Assembly: GCA_019456255.1 (NCBI GenBank)
Contig: VRUG01000010.1
Span: 1 to 64,000, forward strand
DNA length: 64,000 nucleotides
Source of the DNA: Planctomycetota bacterium
Lineage (GTDB): Bacteria; Planctomycetota; Phycisphaerae; Sedimentisphaerales; Anaerobacaceae
Reading direction: 5' to 3'
Numbering within the stretch: the stretch's first letter is position 1; each line of letters starts with the position of its first letter. Both the position numbers and the translations under genes were made by a program. The notes beneath the pieces were generated by a model. It had not been told where the DNA came from, searched no databases, and worked only from the letters and a program-made list of their open reading frames with translations. Below, in pieces: positions 63,976 to 64,000 of the stretch.

Positions 63976-64000
63976 TATCTAAACCTTAAAAAGTTATAAT

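Noticed and set aside
1-64000. tRNA, rRNA, CRISPR, transposase or integrase genes
   Set aside because: I looked for cloverleaf T-arm words, spaced repeats and transposase motifs in gene-free regions and saw none; a tRNAscan or Infernal run could still find structured RNAs missed by eye.

Overview
The window looks like a chromosomal segment from a marine or sediment planctomycete of the Phycisphaerae (Sedimentisphaerales-like) type. This is inference from gene content. The signs are secreted glycosidases with Cys-rich CGDGxCD tails, a dockerin/LamG exported protein, several alkaline-phosphatase-superfamily (AP) proteins, DUF1573 fused to a DsbA-like domain, an HTH protein with a degenerate receiver, and peptidoglycan genes (murG, ftsW). 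Intergenic regions are AT-rich. I saw no rRNA, tRNA, CRISPR array, transposase or integrase.

Layout. (1) 1-11 kb, minus strand: a beta-glucan degradation island with GH30 (cut by the window edge), GH5-CBM6, a DUF1573-DsbA lipoprotein, GH81 and GH16. The enzymes share the same C-terminal Cys-rich tail. Their non-coding flanks are duplicated: GH30 and GH5 share one upstream module (a palindrome plus two direct repeats), while GH81, GH16 and the lipoprotein gene share another (a TTGACN-18-TACAAT promoter). A NarL-type two-component pair (11.4-13.6 kb) follows. (2) 13.7-24.2 kb: a divergent locus built from sulfate activation (cysD, cysN), four AP-superfamily enzymes, two very small proteins and a membrane protein. 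Four of its products end in an LxxLGY-type tail. This is the best candidate for an undescribed system. (3) 24.3-28 kb: a cluster resembling arsenosugar or rSAM/selenodomain-associated clusters, with two glycosyltransferases, an ArsS-like radical SAM protein, DUF547 and an Mth938-like protein, followed by a GH130 phosphorylase. (4) 29-34 kb: a 1374-residue multi-PAS/GAF histidine kinase and two tandem receivers, one lacking its phospho-acceptor Asp. (5) 34.3-42.7 kb: flavoprotein, ferritin, DUF255 thioredoxin-fold protein, HTH/receiver protein, DegT aminotransferase, DUF434 and an MBL-fold protein. (6) 42.8-57.2 kb: GH130 and GT4, then housekeeping genes (accD, rpe, pgk, gap, tilS, a TPR lipoprotein, murG, ftsW, glmS, hisH, hisF). 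(7) 57.2-64 kb: a 2.2-kb segment holding a secreted BP74/dockerin/LamG protein, bounded by the 3' end of clpB and a displaced synonymous copy of that 3' end; then clpB, a small lipoprotein and an Fe-S aldo/keto reductase.

How the parts may work together. GH81 and GH16 (endo-beta-1,3-glucanases), GH30 (beta-1,6- or beta-glucanase type) and GH5 could jointly degrade laminarin-like glucans. The shared 5' and 3' elements suggest the genes arose by duplication and are co-regulated. The adjacent two-component system is a possible regulator, but nothing in the sequence proves it. The sulfate-activation/AP/LGY-tail locus is best read as making or remodelling a sulfated or phosphorylated envelope or extracellular product; its substrate is unknown.
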